The position numbers were made by a program, and so were the translations under genes. The notes under the pieces were generated by a model that did not search any database, had not been told where the DNA came from, and was given only the letters and a program-made list of their open reading frames with translations. Source: Acidobacteriota bacterium (GTDB lineage Bacteria > Acidobacteriota > Vicinamibacteria > Vicinamibacterales > CAVVIG01). From it: a stretch of DNA of 54,280 nucleotides. The stretch lies in the NCBI GenBank assembly GCA_028876655.1, contig JAGWRA010000118.1:1-54280 (forward strand), written 5' to 3'. This document shows positions 1 through 7,729 of this stretch, in pieces (position 1 is the stretch's first letter; every line of letters begins with the position of its first letter).

Positions 1-1
1 C

Positions 2-784
2 CTCACCGTCGGGCAGACCGCGCGCATTCTCGGCGTCAGCCCGTCGACGCTGCGGCTCTGGGAGAGCGTCGGCCTGATCGCGCCGACGCGCAGCGGCGGG
101 CGCTACCGGCTGTACGGCCCCGAGCTCGTCAAGGTCCTGAAGCGGATCAAGTACCTGCGCGACGTCAAGCAGCTGAACGTGCCCGGCATCAAGCACGTGC
201 TCGGCCGCACGACGACGACCGACCGGAAGCGCAAGGCGCCGCGCGACGTCTCGCAGTTCGGCCCGAAGCTGCGCCGCATGCGGCTGAAGCGGGGGCTGAG
301 CCTGACCGAGGCCGCGCGCCGCGCGCAGGTCTCCACCGGGTTCCTGAGCGCGGTCGAGCGCCAGCGCGCCAACGCCTCGGTCGCCACGCTGCAGCGCCTG
401 GCCAGCACGTACGGCACCACGGTGGCCGCGCTCTTCAACCGGCCCCGCGTCTCCGGCCGCCTCGTCCGCCCGGCCGACCGCCGCGTGCTCGAGACGGAGT
501 CGGGCGTCCGGATGGAGTTCCTCTCGACCGGCACGACGATGCTCGAGTCGATGCTCTTCCGTGTGGCGCCGGGCGGTGGCAGCGACGGGTCGTACGCGCA
601 CCAGGGCGAGGAGTTCATCTACATGCTGAGCGGCACGCTCGAAATCTGGCTCGACGAGCTGGAGGGGACGACCCTCCACGCCGGCGACAGCTTCTGGTTC
701 GAGAGCACGCTCGGACACCGGTGGTTCAACCCGTCGAAGGAAGAGGCGGTGCTGCTGTGGATCAACACGCCGCCGACCTTCTGA
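2..784 (+). CDS. MerR-HTH / XRE-HTH / cupin transcriptional regulator (5' partial)
   Basis: The frame is open from base 2, so the start lies upstream of the window. Three domains follow each other. Residues 1-60 are a MerR-type winged helix (STLRLWESVGLIAPTRS, then GGRYRLYGPELVKVLKRI). Residues 86-147 are an XRE helix-turn-helix (LRRMRLKRGLSLTEAARR, TGFLSAVERQRANASVATL). Residues 165-258 are a cupin barrel (HQGEEFIYMLSGTLEIWL, GDSFWFES, GHRWFN) that probably binds a small effector. XRE-cupin proteins usually repress nearby amine, amino-acid or organic-acid catabolism genes; the added MerR module is uncommon. It lies 22 bases upstream of the P1 peptidase ATG and probably controls the following gene run. 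An internal GTG at 179 could be mistaken for the start but would remove the MerR domain. Confidence 0.88.
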   Translation, partial: LTVGQTARILGVSPSTLRLWESVGLIAPTRSGGRYRLYGPELVKVLKRIKYLRDVKQLNVPGIKHVLGRTTTTDRKRKAPRDVSQFGPKLRRMRLKRGLSLTEAARRAQVSTGFLSAVERQRANASVATLQRLASTYGTTVAALFNRPRVSGRLVRPADRRVLETESGVRMEFLSTGTTMLESMLFRVAPGGGSDGSYAHQGEEFIYMLSGTLEIWLDELEGTTLHAGDSFWFESTLGHRWFNPSKEEAVLLWINTPPTF

Positions 785-806
785 TCGGAGAAGAGGAGCG
801 TCCGTG

Positions 807-1904
807 ATGAAGAGCATTGTTCTCGCGCGGGCCGCAGGCGCGGCCCTGCTGGCCGCCGCCTTCGTCGTTGGCGCGCCGGGCGCGCCCGTGCACGCCGCAG
901 CCGGCGTCGAGCCCCCGTCCGGCGGCGGCCTCACCGCCGTCGCCGGCATCAAGGTCGGCAGCGTCACGCTCACCGGCCGGCCGACCGGCTGCACCGTGAT
1001 TCTCGCGCCGCCCGACGGCGCCGTCGCCGGCGTCGACCAGCGCGGCGGCGCGCCCGGGACGCGCGAGCTCGGCCTGCTCAACCCGATCAACACGGTGCAG
1101 CGCGTGAACGCCATCGTGCTCTCCGGCGGCAGCGCGTTCGGCCTCGACGCCGCAACCGGCACGATGAAGTGGCTCGACGAGCACCATATCGGCTACGACG
1201 TCGGCATCACGCACGTGCCGATCGTGCCGTCGGCCATCCTCTTCGACCTCAACGTCGGCGGCAAACCGTCAATCCGCCCGACGGCCGACTGCGGCTACAA
1301 GGCGGCCGAGGCCGCCACCAGCGGTCCCGTGCAGGAGGGCAACGTCGGCGCCGGCGCGGGCGCCACGGTCGGCAAGCTCGGCGGCCCTGGCCGCGCGATG
1401 AAGGCCGGCCTCGGCTCGGCTGCCATCACGCTGCCCGACGGCCTCGTCGTCGCCGCCATCGTCGCGGTGAACGCCGTCGGCGACATCATCGATCCCACGA
1501 CCGGCCAGGTCGTCGCCGGCGTGCGGACGCCCGACGGCCTGCATCTCGCCGACGCGCGCAAGCTGATCCTGTCGGGCGCACTGATGCGGCCGCGCGGCCG
1601 GAGCGGCGAGAACACGACCATCGGCGTCGTCGTGACGAACGCGAAGCTGACGAAGGATGAAGTGACGAAGATGGCGCAGATGACGAGCGACGGCTACGGC
1701 CGCGCCATCTCGCCGGCGCACACGCCGGCCGACGGCGACACGGTGTTCGGCCTCGCCACCGGCACCTGGGACGGGCCGGCCAACGTGCTGGTCGTCGGCG
1801 CCCTCGCCGCCGACGCCATGGCGCGCGCCATCGTCCGCGCCGCGTACGAGGCGCGGAGCATCCCGGGCTACCCGGCGATGCGCGACCTCGGCAAAGTGAG
1901 ATGA
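807..1904 (+). CDS. secreted P1-family (DmpA/NylC-type, S58) aminopeptidase
   Basis: N-terminal nucleophile hydrolase of the DmpA/NylC family, whose members cleave themselves and then act on short peptides, beta-peptides or omega-amino-acid oligomers. The precursor begins with a signal peptide (ARAAGAALLAAAFVVG, cut near APVHA), so the enzyme is exported. Family blocks seen are LGLLNPINTVQRVNAIVLSG, GGSAFGLDAA, VGAGAGATVGKLGG, GLGSAAITLPDG and NAVGDIIDP. Asn270-Thr271 in NTTIGVVVTNA fits the autocleavage site, with Thr as nucleophile, by analogy with NylC. ATG at 807 is preferred: AGAGGAG at 792-798 leaves 8 bases to it and only 5 to the GTG at 804. The stop overlaps the next start (ATGA), so the peptidase and symporter are translationally coupled. 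Substrate unknown. Confidence 0.9.
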   Translation: MKSIVLARAAGAALLAAAFVVGAPGAPVHAAAGVEPPSGGGLTAVAGIKVGSVTLTGRPTGCTVILAPPDGAVAGVDQRGGAPGTRELGLLNPINTVQRVNAIVLSGGSAFGLDAATGTMKWLDEHHIGYDVGITHVPIVPSAILFDLNVGGKPSIRPTADCGYKAAEAATSGPVQEGNVGAGAGATVGKLGGPGRAMKAGLGSAAITLPDGLVVAAIVAVNAVGDIIDPTTGQVVAGVRTPDGLHLADARKLILSGALMRPRGRSGENTTIGVVVTNAKLTKDEVTKMAQMTSDGYGRAISPAHTPADGDTVFGLATGTWDGPANVLVVGALAADAMARAIVRAAYEARSIPGYPAMRDLGKVR

Positions 1905-3322
1905 ACGTCCAGCTCGGCGCACTGCTCGTCTACTCGGCGGCGCTCATCCTGATCGGGCTGTGGGTCGGCCGCCGCGTGAAGGGGACCAGCGACTTCTTCG
2001 TCGCCGGCCGCCGCCTCGGTCCCGGCCTGCTGTTCTCGACGATGCTCGCGGCGAACATCGGGGCGGGATCGACCGTGGGCGCGGCGAGCCTGGGCTACCG
2101 CGACGGCCTCAGCGCCTGGTGGTGGGTCGGGTCGGCCGGCATCGGGTCGATCGTGCTGGCGTTCTGGATCGGGCCGGCGATCCGCCGCATCGCGCAGGCG
2201 CACGACCTGCGCACCGTCGGCGACTTCCTCGAGCATCGCTACGGGCGGAGCGCGCGGGCCATCATCGCCATCCTGCTGTGGGTCGGCACGCTCGCCATCC
2301 TCGCGGCCCAGCTGATTGCCGTCGCGACGATCCTGAACGTCATCATCGGCATTCCGAAATGGAGCGGCTGCCTCATCGGCGGCATCGTGATGACCGTGTA
2401 CTTCACCGCCGGCGGCCTGCTGACCTCGGCGTGGGTGAACCTCGTGGAGCTGGTCGTGCTGCTGCTCGGCTTCGCGGTGGCGATGCCGATCGCCCTGCAC
2501 GCCGTTGGCGGTCTCGGCGGCCTGGAGGCCGCGACTGCGACCGAGCCGCAGTTCTGGCAGTTCCTGCACGGCGGACGATCGGGGATTGCGTACCTGGCGA
2601 TGCTCGGCCCGGCGTTCATCATCTCGCCCGGGCTGCTGCAGAAGATCTACGGCGCGCGCGACGACCGCACCGTGCGGATCGGGGTCGGGTTGAACGGCGC
2701 GGTGCTGCTGCTGTTCGCGTTTGCGCCGGCGCTGCTGGGCATGATCGCGCGGGCACTGCATCCCGGCCTGCCGACGATCGATCTGGCGCTGCCGACGCTG
2801 CTGATGCGCGACATGCCGCCGGTGGTCGGCAGCCTCGGTCTCGCGGCTTTGTTCTCCGCGGAAGTGAGCTCGGCCGACGCCATCCTCTTCATGCTGTCCA
2901 CCTCGCTGTCGCAGGATCTCTACCGCCGGTTCGTGAACCCGGGCGCGAGCGACACGACCGTGCTGAAGGTGGCGCGGTGGGCGGCGGTGGTCGGGGGCGC
3001 CGCCGGCGTCGTCCTCGCGATCGTCTCGGCCACCATCATCGGGACACTCAGCATCTTCTACACGCTGCTCAGCGTCAGCTTGTTCGTGCCGATCCTGGCG
3101 GGCCTCTACTGGCGCCGCGCCGGGCTGCCGGAGGCCCTCGCGTCGATCGGCGTGGGCGTCGGCTGCCTGCTCGCCGTGCAGCTCGCCACCGGCGGGCGCG
3201 GCGTCGGCCCGCTGACGCCCGACATGCTCGGGCTGATCGCCTCCGCACTCGGCTTCCTCTTCGTCCTCGCCAGCCGCCGGCCGCAGAGCGGACGCGGGCC
3301 CGGGCTGGCGGTCAATCAGTGA
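1901..3322 (+). CDS. sodium:solute symporter family transporter
   Basis: Integral membrane protein of 473 residues with about 13 hydrophobic segments, matching the SSS (PutP/PanF/SGLT) family. The hallmark N-terminal block is present: GRRVKGTSDFFVAGRRLGPG followed by the AANIGAGSTVGAASLGYRDG stretch that lines the sodium site. Later blocks such as ISPGLLQKIYGARDD and SAEVSSADAILFMLSTSLSQ are also typical. It should import an organic solute with Na+. Its ATG overlaps the stop of the secreted peptidase and an SDR gene follows 11 bases later. This suggests that the solute is a product of the peptidase and a substrate, directly or indirectly, of the dehydrogenases. The substrate cannot be read from sequence. 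Confidence 0.92.
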   Translation: MNVQLGALLVYSAALILIGLWVGRRVKGTSDFFVAGRRLGPGLLFSTMLAANIGAGSTVGAASLGYRDGLSAWWWVGSAGIGSIVLAFWIGPAIRRIAQAHDLRTVGDFLEHRYGRSARAIIAILLWVGTLAILAAQLIAVATILNVIIGIPKWSGCLIGGIVMTVYFTAGGLLTSAWVNLVELVVLLLGFAVAMPIALHAVGGLGGLEAATATEPQFWQFLHGGRSGIAYLAMLGPAFIISPGLLQKIYGARDDRTVRIGVGLNGAVLLLFAFAPALLGMIARALHPGLPTIDLALPTLLMRDMPPVVGSLGLAALFSAEVSSADAILFMLSTSLSQDLYRRFVNPGASDTTVLKVARWAAVVGGAAGVVLAIVSATIIGTLSIFYTLLSVSLFVPILAGLYWRRAGLPEALASIGVGVGCLLAVQLATGGRGVGPLTPDMLGLIASALGFLFVLASRRPQSGRGPGLAVNQ

Positions 3323-3333
3323 AAGGATCGGGC

Positions 3334-4128
3334 ATGCGGGATCACGGGCTCTTCGGACTCCAGGACCGGACGATCGTCGTCATCGGCGCCGGCTCGGGCA
3401 TCGGCGAGGCGATTGCCGTCGCGTGCGGCCGGCAGGGAGCGCACGTCGTCTGTGCCGACATGAACGAACCGGCGGCACAGGCCGCCGCCGCGCGCGTGCA
3501 GGAGACCGGCAGCACGGCGGAAGCGGCCGCGCTCGACATCCGCCACGCGCAAGCGGTCGCCGAGCTGTTCGACCGGCTGCGGCTGCAGCGGGGCCGGCTC
3601 GACGGCGTGGTGTCGACGCCGGGCATCAACGTGCGCAAGCCGCTCGCCGCGTACAGCGAAGAGGAGTTCGACCGGGTCGTCACGGTGAACCTCAAGGGGG
3701 CGTTCAACGTGATCCGCGAGGCCGGGCGCGTGATGGCCGAAGAGCGGCGCGGCAGCATCGTGATGTTCTCCTCCATCCGCGCGCTCACCGTGGAGCCCGG
3801 GCAGAGCGTGTACGCCGCGACGAAGGCCGGTGTGGTGCAGCTGGTGCGGACGGCGGCCGCCGAGCTGGGCCCGGCGGGCGTGCGGGTGAACGCGATCGCG
3901 CCGGGCGTCGTCGAGACGCCGCTGACGGCGCCCATCAAGGCGCACCCGGCGTGGTACGACGCCTACGCGCAGAAGAACGCGCTGAAGCGCTGGGCCACGG
4001 CCGACGAGATGGCCGGCCCTGCGGTGTTCCTCCTGTCTGACGCCGCCAGCTACGTGACCGGCAGCCAACTGCTCGTCGATGGCGGCTGGACGGCGGTCGA
4101 CGGACGGTTCCAGCCACCGGGCATGTAA
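3334..4128 (+). CDS. SDR family NAD(P)-dependent oxidoreductase
   Basis: Classical short-chain dehydrogenase of 264 residues. The cofactor motif is GAGSGIG at residues 18-24, followed by an Asp in CADMNEP that favours NAD(H). The catalytic set is visible as SSIRA (Ser) and YAATK (Tyr and Lys). The C-terminal RVNAIAPGVVETPL and YVTGSQLLVDGGW are standard for the family. The ATG at 3334 is preferred over GTG at 3319 because AAAGGA at 3322-3327 is correctly spaced from it. It follows the symporter closely and is probably in the same operon. Likely role: oxidation of a hydroxyl in the imported compound; the exact substrate is unknown. Confidence 0.92.
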   Translation: MRDHGLFGLQDRTIVVIGAGSGIGEAIAVACGRQGAHVVCADMNEPAAQAAAARVQETGSTAEAAALDIRHAQAVAELFDRLRLQRGRLDGVVSTPGINVRKPLAAYSEEEFDRVVTVNLKGAFNVIREAGRVMAEERRGSIVMFSSIRALTVEPGQSVYAATKAGVVQLVRTAAAELGPAGVRVNAIAPGVVETPLTAPIKAHPAWYDAYAQKNALKRWATADEMAGPAVFLLSDAASYVTGSQLLVDGGWTAVDGRFQPPGM

Positions 4129-4169
4129 CAATGTCCACCTGCCATTCCAAGTGGCCACGCCATGAATAG

Positions 4170-4232
4170 CAGGATCCGGAGCGTCAGCGACGGCTGCGCA
4201 TGGGGGTGGGGCCCCATGCGGATCAAGGAATG
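4170..4232 (+). repeat. dispersed hairpin repeat, copy A (just ahead of dehydrogenase start)
   Basis: Copy of the window's intergenic hairpin repeat. A leader related to the other copies (AGGATCCGGAGCGTCAGCGA, shared exactly with copy B) is followed by a perfect 9-bp stem: CGCATGGGG at 4197-4205, loop GTGGGG at 4206-4211, CCCCATGCG at 4212-4220. The stem differs from the CGCGCGGGG version in copies C and G, but both arms changed together. The start codon of the next gene lies 9 bases behind the hairpin, so the stem could affect its translation. Confidence 0.8.
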
Positions 4233-5297
4233 ATGTCTCCCACCACCCACCGCATCGCCGTCATCGCCGGTGACGGCATCGGACGCGAAGTGACGCCCCC
4301 TGCGCTGGCGGCAGCCGCGGCCGCCGTCCGGCCGCAGGGGATCGGCTTCGAGTTCGTCGAGTTCCCCTGGGGCTGCGACCACTACCTGAAGACGGGCCGG
4401 ATGATGGACGCCGACGGCCTCGATCAACTGCGGCACTTCGACGCAATCTATCTGGGCGCCATCGGCGCACCGGCGGTGCCGGATCACGTGTCGATCTGGG
4501 AGCTGATCCTGCCGATCCGGCAGCGGTTCGATCAATACGTGAACCTGCGCCCGATGCGGCTGCTGCCCGGCGTCACCGGTCCGCTGGCGGGGCGTGGCCC
4601 GGCGGACATCGACATGATCTGCGTGCGCGAGAACTCGGAGGGCGAATACGCGGGCGCCGGCCGGATCGACCATCCCGGCACGCCGGACGAGCGAGCGGAG
4701 CAGACCGGCGTCTTCACGCGGCGCGGCATCGAGCGGATCGTCCGCTACGCCTTCGAGCTGGCGGCGCGGCGGCCGCGGCGCCTGCTGGCGAGCGCCACGA
4801 AGTCGAACGCGCTGCAGTACTCGATGGTGCTCTGGGACGAAGTGGTCGCCGGCCTCCAGCCGGAGTATCCGGCGGTCACCGTGCAGAAGTACCACGTGGA
4901 CGCGCTCGCCGCCCGGATGGTGACCAATCCCGGCAGCCTCGACGTGATTGTCGGATCGAACCTGTTCGGCGACATCCTCACCGATCTCGGCGCCGCCATC
5001 TCGGGCAGCCTCGGCCTCGCACCCGGCGCGAACATCAATCCGGAGCGGAGGTTTCCGTCGATGTTCGAGCCGATCCACGGCTCGGCCCCCGACATCGCGG
5101 GCAAGGGGATCGCCAACCCCATCGGCGCCATCTGGGCCGCAGCGCTGATGCTCGACCACCTCGGCCATGGCGAGGCGTCACAGCGGATCGTGCGGGCCAT
5201 CGAAGGCGTGCTGGCCGGCGGGCGGGTCCGGACGCCCGATCTCGGCGGCACGGCAAAGACCGCCGACATGACAGGAGCGATCCTCGGCCGCCTGTGA
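4230..5297 (+). CDS. tartrate / 3-isopropylmalate-type beta-decarboxylating dehydrogenase
   Basis: Member of the isocitrate/isopropylmalate dehydrogenase superfamily (355 residues), which oxidises and decarboxylates 2-hydroxy acids with NAD(P) and a divalent metal. N-terminal IAVIAGDGIGREVTPPAL, the substrate block LPIRQRFDQYVNLRPMRLLP, RENSEGEYAGAGR, and the metal and cofactor blocks DVIVGSNLFGDILTDLGAAI and FEPIHGSAPDIAGKGIANP are all present. The DHVSIWELILPIR stretch resembles tartrate/D-malate dehydrogenases more than LeuB, so I favour tartrate or D-malate. Two adjacent ATGs (4230, 4233) sit directly after AAGGA; the exact start is uncertain. The conserved hairpin repeat lies immediately upstream, and a palindromic array that may terminate transcription follows. 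Confidence 0.87.
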   Translation: MMSPTTHRIAVIAGDGIGREVTPPALAAAAAAVRPQGIGFEFVEFPWGCDHYLKTGRMMDADGLDQLRHFDAIYLGAIGAPAVPDHVSIWELILPIRQRFDQYVNLRPMRLLPGVTGPLAGRGPADIDMICVRENSEGEYAGAGRIDHPGTPDERAEQTGVFTRRGIERIVRYAFELAARRPRRLLASATKSNALQYSMVLWDEVVAGLQPEYPAVTVQKYHVDALAARMVTNPGSLDVIVGSNLFGDILTDLGAAISGSLGLAPGANINPERRFPSMFEPIHGSAPDIAGKGIANPIGAIWAAALMLDHLGHGEASQRIVRAIEGVLAGGRVRTPDLGGTAKTADMTGAILGRL

Positions 5298-5301
5298 TCT
5301 C

Positions 5302-5475
5302 TCACAGGAGAGGTAGGAGACCAGGAGGTTCTTCACAGGAGGGCAGGAGATCAGGAGAGGTTTCCATATGGATTTCCTCCCCCCTTTGAGAACCTCCTGG
5401 CCTCCTGACCCTCCTGTTGGCTCGTCCTCCTGACCTCCTGTCCTCCTGTTGGTCAGTCCTCCTGAGCTCCTGCCC
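5302..5475. repeat. palindromic word array (CAGGAGG / CCTCCTG)
   Basis: Left half repeats variants of CAGGAGG/CAGGAGA; right half repeats the reverse complement CCTCCTG. The centre at 5364-5371 (CCATATGG) is itself palindromic. A perfect 12-bp pair is CCAGGAGGTTCT (5321-5332) with AGAACCTCCTGG (5389-5400). RNA from either strand would fold into a long imperfect hairpin with slippage registers. It lies between two genes on the same strand and probably separates their transcripts. Confidence 0.8.
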
Positions 5476-5543
5476 TGCCGGAGCGGTGCGGCAGCGATTT
5501 TCGGGGCCGCGCGGACTGTGATACAACCGCAAAGCGAGAGTAT

Positions 5544-5564
5544 CCGCGCGCGCGTCGCGCGCGG
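5544..5564 (+). promoter_or_regulatory. GC hairpin in the leader of the Yip1-like gene
   Basis: Perfect 9-bp inverted repeat CCGCGCGCG / CGCGCGCGG with a 3-base centre, 23 bases before the ATG at 5588. An AT-richer stretch (TGTGATACAA, 5515-5524) just upstream may carry a -10 element. Inference only: the stem could shape mRNA stability or initiation. Confidence 0.35.
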
Positions 5565-5587
5565 CCTCGCCGCGGAGACCCGTCGAC

Positions 5588-6289
5588 ATGTCAGACCAGC
5601 CGGAGACCGATCACGAAGCCGCCCCGGAGGAGTTCCCGGCACGCCCCGCCGTCCCGCGCACGGGACCGCCCTGGGAGATGCCGGGGCCGGCGGGCCACCG
5701 GTTCATGGAGACCGCCAAGGCCGTGCTGCTGGCCCCCACGGCGATGTTCCAGCAGATGCGCCGCGACGGCGGCGTGGGGACGCCCCTCGGCTTCGGCGTC
5801 GTCGGCAGCACGATCGGCTTCGCGCTCGGCGTGATCATCCAGCTCGCCATCACCCTGCTCACGCCAGCCGAGAACCCGGTGACGCGGCCGCTCATCGGCG
5901 TCACCGTGTTCATGTTCCTGCTGCTCCTGCCCTTCATCCTCGCGATCAGCCTGCTGTTCACGGCGGCGCTCTACCACTTGATGCTCAGGATCCTGGGGGC
6001 CGCCCGCCATCCGTTCGAGACGACGCTTCGCGTCGTCTGCTACGTGTACGGCAGCACGAGCCTCCTGCAGATCTTCCCCGTGTGCGGTGGATTCGTCGGC
6101 TTCATCTATTCGATGTTCCTGATGGTGATCGGCCTCACACACGCGCAGGAGACGACGGCGGGCAAGGCGGCGGTCGCGACGCTCGTGCCGGTCCTCATCA
6201 TGACGCTGCTGGCCCTGGTGTCGCTCGCCAGCCTGATCAGCCATGGCGGCGGGCTGCCCGGGCTGCCGGGGATCGGACAGAGCGTGTGA
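5588..6289 (+). CDS. Yip1-domain integral membrane protein
   Basis: 233 residues: a soluble acidic, proline-rich N-terminus (about 1-40), then five or so membrane segments. Hydrophobic stretches include FGVVGSTIGFALGVIIQLAI, LIGVTVFMFLLLLPFILAIS, LLQIFPVCGGFVGFIYSMFL and VATLVPVLIMTLLALVSLAS. The short GGAG at 5574-5577 supports this start. The TAKAVLLAPTAMFQQMRRDG lead-in and the membrane layout fit the bacterial Yip1 (PF04893) family, whose biochemical role is unknown. It overlaps the next gene by 4 bases (GTGA), so the two are probably co-translated. Confidence 0.8.
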   Translation: MSDQPETDHEAAPEEFPARPAVPRTGPPWEMPGPAGHRFMETAKAVLLAPTAMFQQMRRDGGVGTPLGFGVVGSTIGFALGVIIQLAITLLTPAENPVTRPLIGVTVFMFLLLLPFILAISLLFTAALYHLMLRILGAARHPFETTLRVVCYVYGSTSLLQIFPVCGGFVGFIYSMFLMVIGLTHAQETTAGKAAVATLVPVLIMTLLALVSLASLISHGGGLPGLPGIGQSV

Positions 6290-6708
6290 CCCTGCACTGG
6301 CGGCGTGCCGCTCCCGGGGCGCCGGATGCCGAACTGGCCTGCGCCTCGGTCGTCACGGCGGCGGCCGCGATGGCCGCCGGGTGGCTCCATTGGCTGGGTT
6401 TCCCGCCGATCGCCTGCCCGCTGCGGGCGGCCACCGGCATTCCGTGCCCGACCTGCGGCGCAACACACGCCTTCGCGGCGCTCGTCGACGGCCATCTCGC
6501 GGCGAGCTTCTGGTTCAACCCGGCCGTCCCGATCGCGGCCGCGGTCGCACTGGTCTTCGTCCCATACACCTTCGCGACGAGCGCGTTCGGCCTGCCGCGG
6601 CTGCGCCTCGATCTGAACGCCGCCGAGCGCCGCGCGCTGAAGGGCGTGGGCTGGCTCGCCCTGGTCGCGCTGTGGGCGTTCCTGGTCGTGACGACACGGG
6701 GAGCGTGA
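6286..6708 (+). CDS. DUF2752 family membrane protein
   Basis: Small membrane protein of 140 residues. The diagnostic motif is CPLRAATGIPCPTCGATHAF at about residues 45-64, matching the CPxRxxTGxxCPxCGxTRA block of DUF2752; here the usual TR is TH. Two or three hydrophobic helices flank it (CASVVTAAAAMAAGWLHWLG, AVPIAAAVALVFVPYTFATS, GWLALVALWAFLVVT). The function of the family is not known; the cysteines suggest metal or heme handling, but that is speculation. The GTG start at 6286 overlaps the Yip1 stop, a layout often seen because Yip1 and DUF2752 genes recur as neighbours. Confidence 0.8.
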   Translation: MTLHWRRAAPGAPDAELACASVVTAAAAMAAGWLHWLGFPPIACPLRAATGIPCPTCGATHAFAALVDGHLAASFWFNPAVPIAAAVALVFVPYTFATSAFGLPRLRLDLNAAERRALKGVGWLALVALWAFLVVTTRGA

Positions 6709-6710
6709 GG

Positions 6711-6775
6711 GCATTATTCAATCGCGCGGGGCCCCACCCCCGCGCTCGCCGTCGCTGACGCTCCGGATCCTGATC
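6711..6775 (-). repeat. dispersed hairpin repeat, copy B (inverted)
   Basis: On the minus strand this carries the same leader as copy A (AGGATCCGGAGCGTCAGCGA) and the same hairpin: plus-strand arms GCGCGGGG (6724-6731) and CCCCGCGC (6738-6745) around CCCCAC, the complement of the GTGGGG loop. The outer flank reads ATTGAATAATGC on the minus strand, identical to copy G. It is the only clearly inverted copy. Confidence 0.8.
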
Positions 6776-6823
6776 ACTAGGCCGTTGCCGCCTGGAGCGG
6801 CAAGCGAAGCAGGCCGTTTCCCC

Positions 6824-7720
6824 ATGAACGACGCCCACTGCCACTTCTTCTCACCGCACTTCTTCGACGTGCTCGCCCGGTCGATGCCGCAGCCGCCGCA
6901 GGACCCGGCGCACGCGCTCCCGGCCCGGCTCGGCTGGGATCCCCCCGGGTCGCCGGAGGCACTGGCCGATCGCTGGATCGCGGAGCTCGACCGGTACAGC
7001 GTCCAGCGCGCGGCCCTGATGGCGAGCGTCCCGGGCGACGAGAGCTCCATCGCCGCTGCCGTCGCCCGTTATCCGGATCGCCTCGTCGGCTTCTTCATGT
7101 TCGACCCGACGACGCCCGACGCGCAGGCGCGCCTGGCGGGGGCGTTCGACAACCTGGGGCTGCGCGGCGTCTGTCTGTTCCCGGCGATGTACCGGCATCC
7201 GCTGTACGACGAGCGGGCGATGCGGGTCTTCGAGGCCGCGGCCGCGCGGCCGGGCACGGTCGTCTTCGTGCACTGCGGCGCGTTGTCGGTGGGGGTGCGG
7301 AAGAAGCTCGGGCTGCCGAACCGGTTCGAGACCCGCTTCGGCAACCCGCTGGACCTGCAGGCGGCGGCCTCGACCTGGCCGGACCTGCCGATCGTCGTGC
7401 CACATTTCGGGGCCGGTCTGTTCCGCGAGGCGCTGATGCTGGCCGATCTCTGCCCGAACGTGCTGCTCGACACCTCGAGCTCGAACGGGTGGATGAAGTA
7501 CATCCCCGGGCTGACCTTGCGGGAGGTCTTCCGGCAGGCGCTGGCGGTCGCAGGGCCCGGGCGGCTGATCTTCGGGACCGACTCGTCGTTCTTCCCCCGC
7601 GGGTGGCAACGGCCGCTCTACGACGCGCAGCAGGCCGTCCTCGACGATCTCGGCGTGGACGCCGCCGGCCGACAGCAGATCTTCCACGACAACTTCGATC
7701 GGCTGCTGCCGCGGCGCTGA
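6824..7720 (+). CDS. amidohydrolase family protein (ACMSD-like)
   Basis: 298-residue TIM-barrel metal hydrolase of the amidohydrolase-2 family. The N-terminal metal motif is DAHCHFF (His5, His7). Later metal or catalytic positions are VVFVHCGA, IVVPHFGAG and the C-terminal Asp in FGTDSSFFPRGW. Members hydrolyse or decarboxylate small ring or carboxylate substrates; the substrate here is unknown. ATG at 6824 puts HxH at the very N-terminus, as expected; a TTG at 6785 would add an unlikely leader. No strong Shine-Dalgarno is visible. It converges with the MBL hydrolase, with only 9 bases between the stops. Confidence 0.87.
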   Translation: MNDAHCHFFSPHFFDVLARSMPQPPQDPAHALPARLGWDPPGSPEALADRWIAELDRYSVQRAALMASVPGDESSIAAAVARYPDRLVGFFMFDPTTPDAQARLAGAFDNLGLRGVCLFPAMYRHPLYDERAMRVFEAAAARPGTVVFVHCGALSVGVRKKLGLPNRFETRFGNPLDLQAAASTWPDLPIVVPHFGAGLFREALMLADLCPNVLLDTSSSNGWMKYIPGLTLREVFRQALAVAGPGRLIFGTDSSFFPRGWQRPLYDAQQAVLDDLGVDAAGRQQIFHDNFDRLLPRR

Positions 7721-7729
7721 CGCCCGCGG

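Noticed and set aside
1960..3318. Long plus-strand frame fused ahead of the SDR gene
   Set aside because: It is the shifted frame of the symporter (Arg/Pro/Gly-rich, no motifs); the SDR begins at its own ATG with a ribosome site at 3334.
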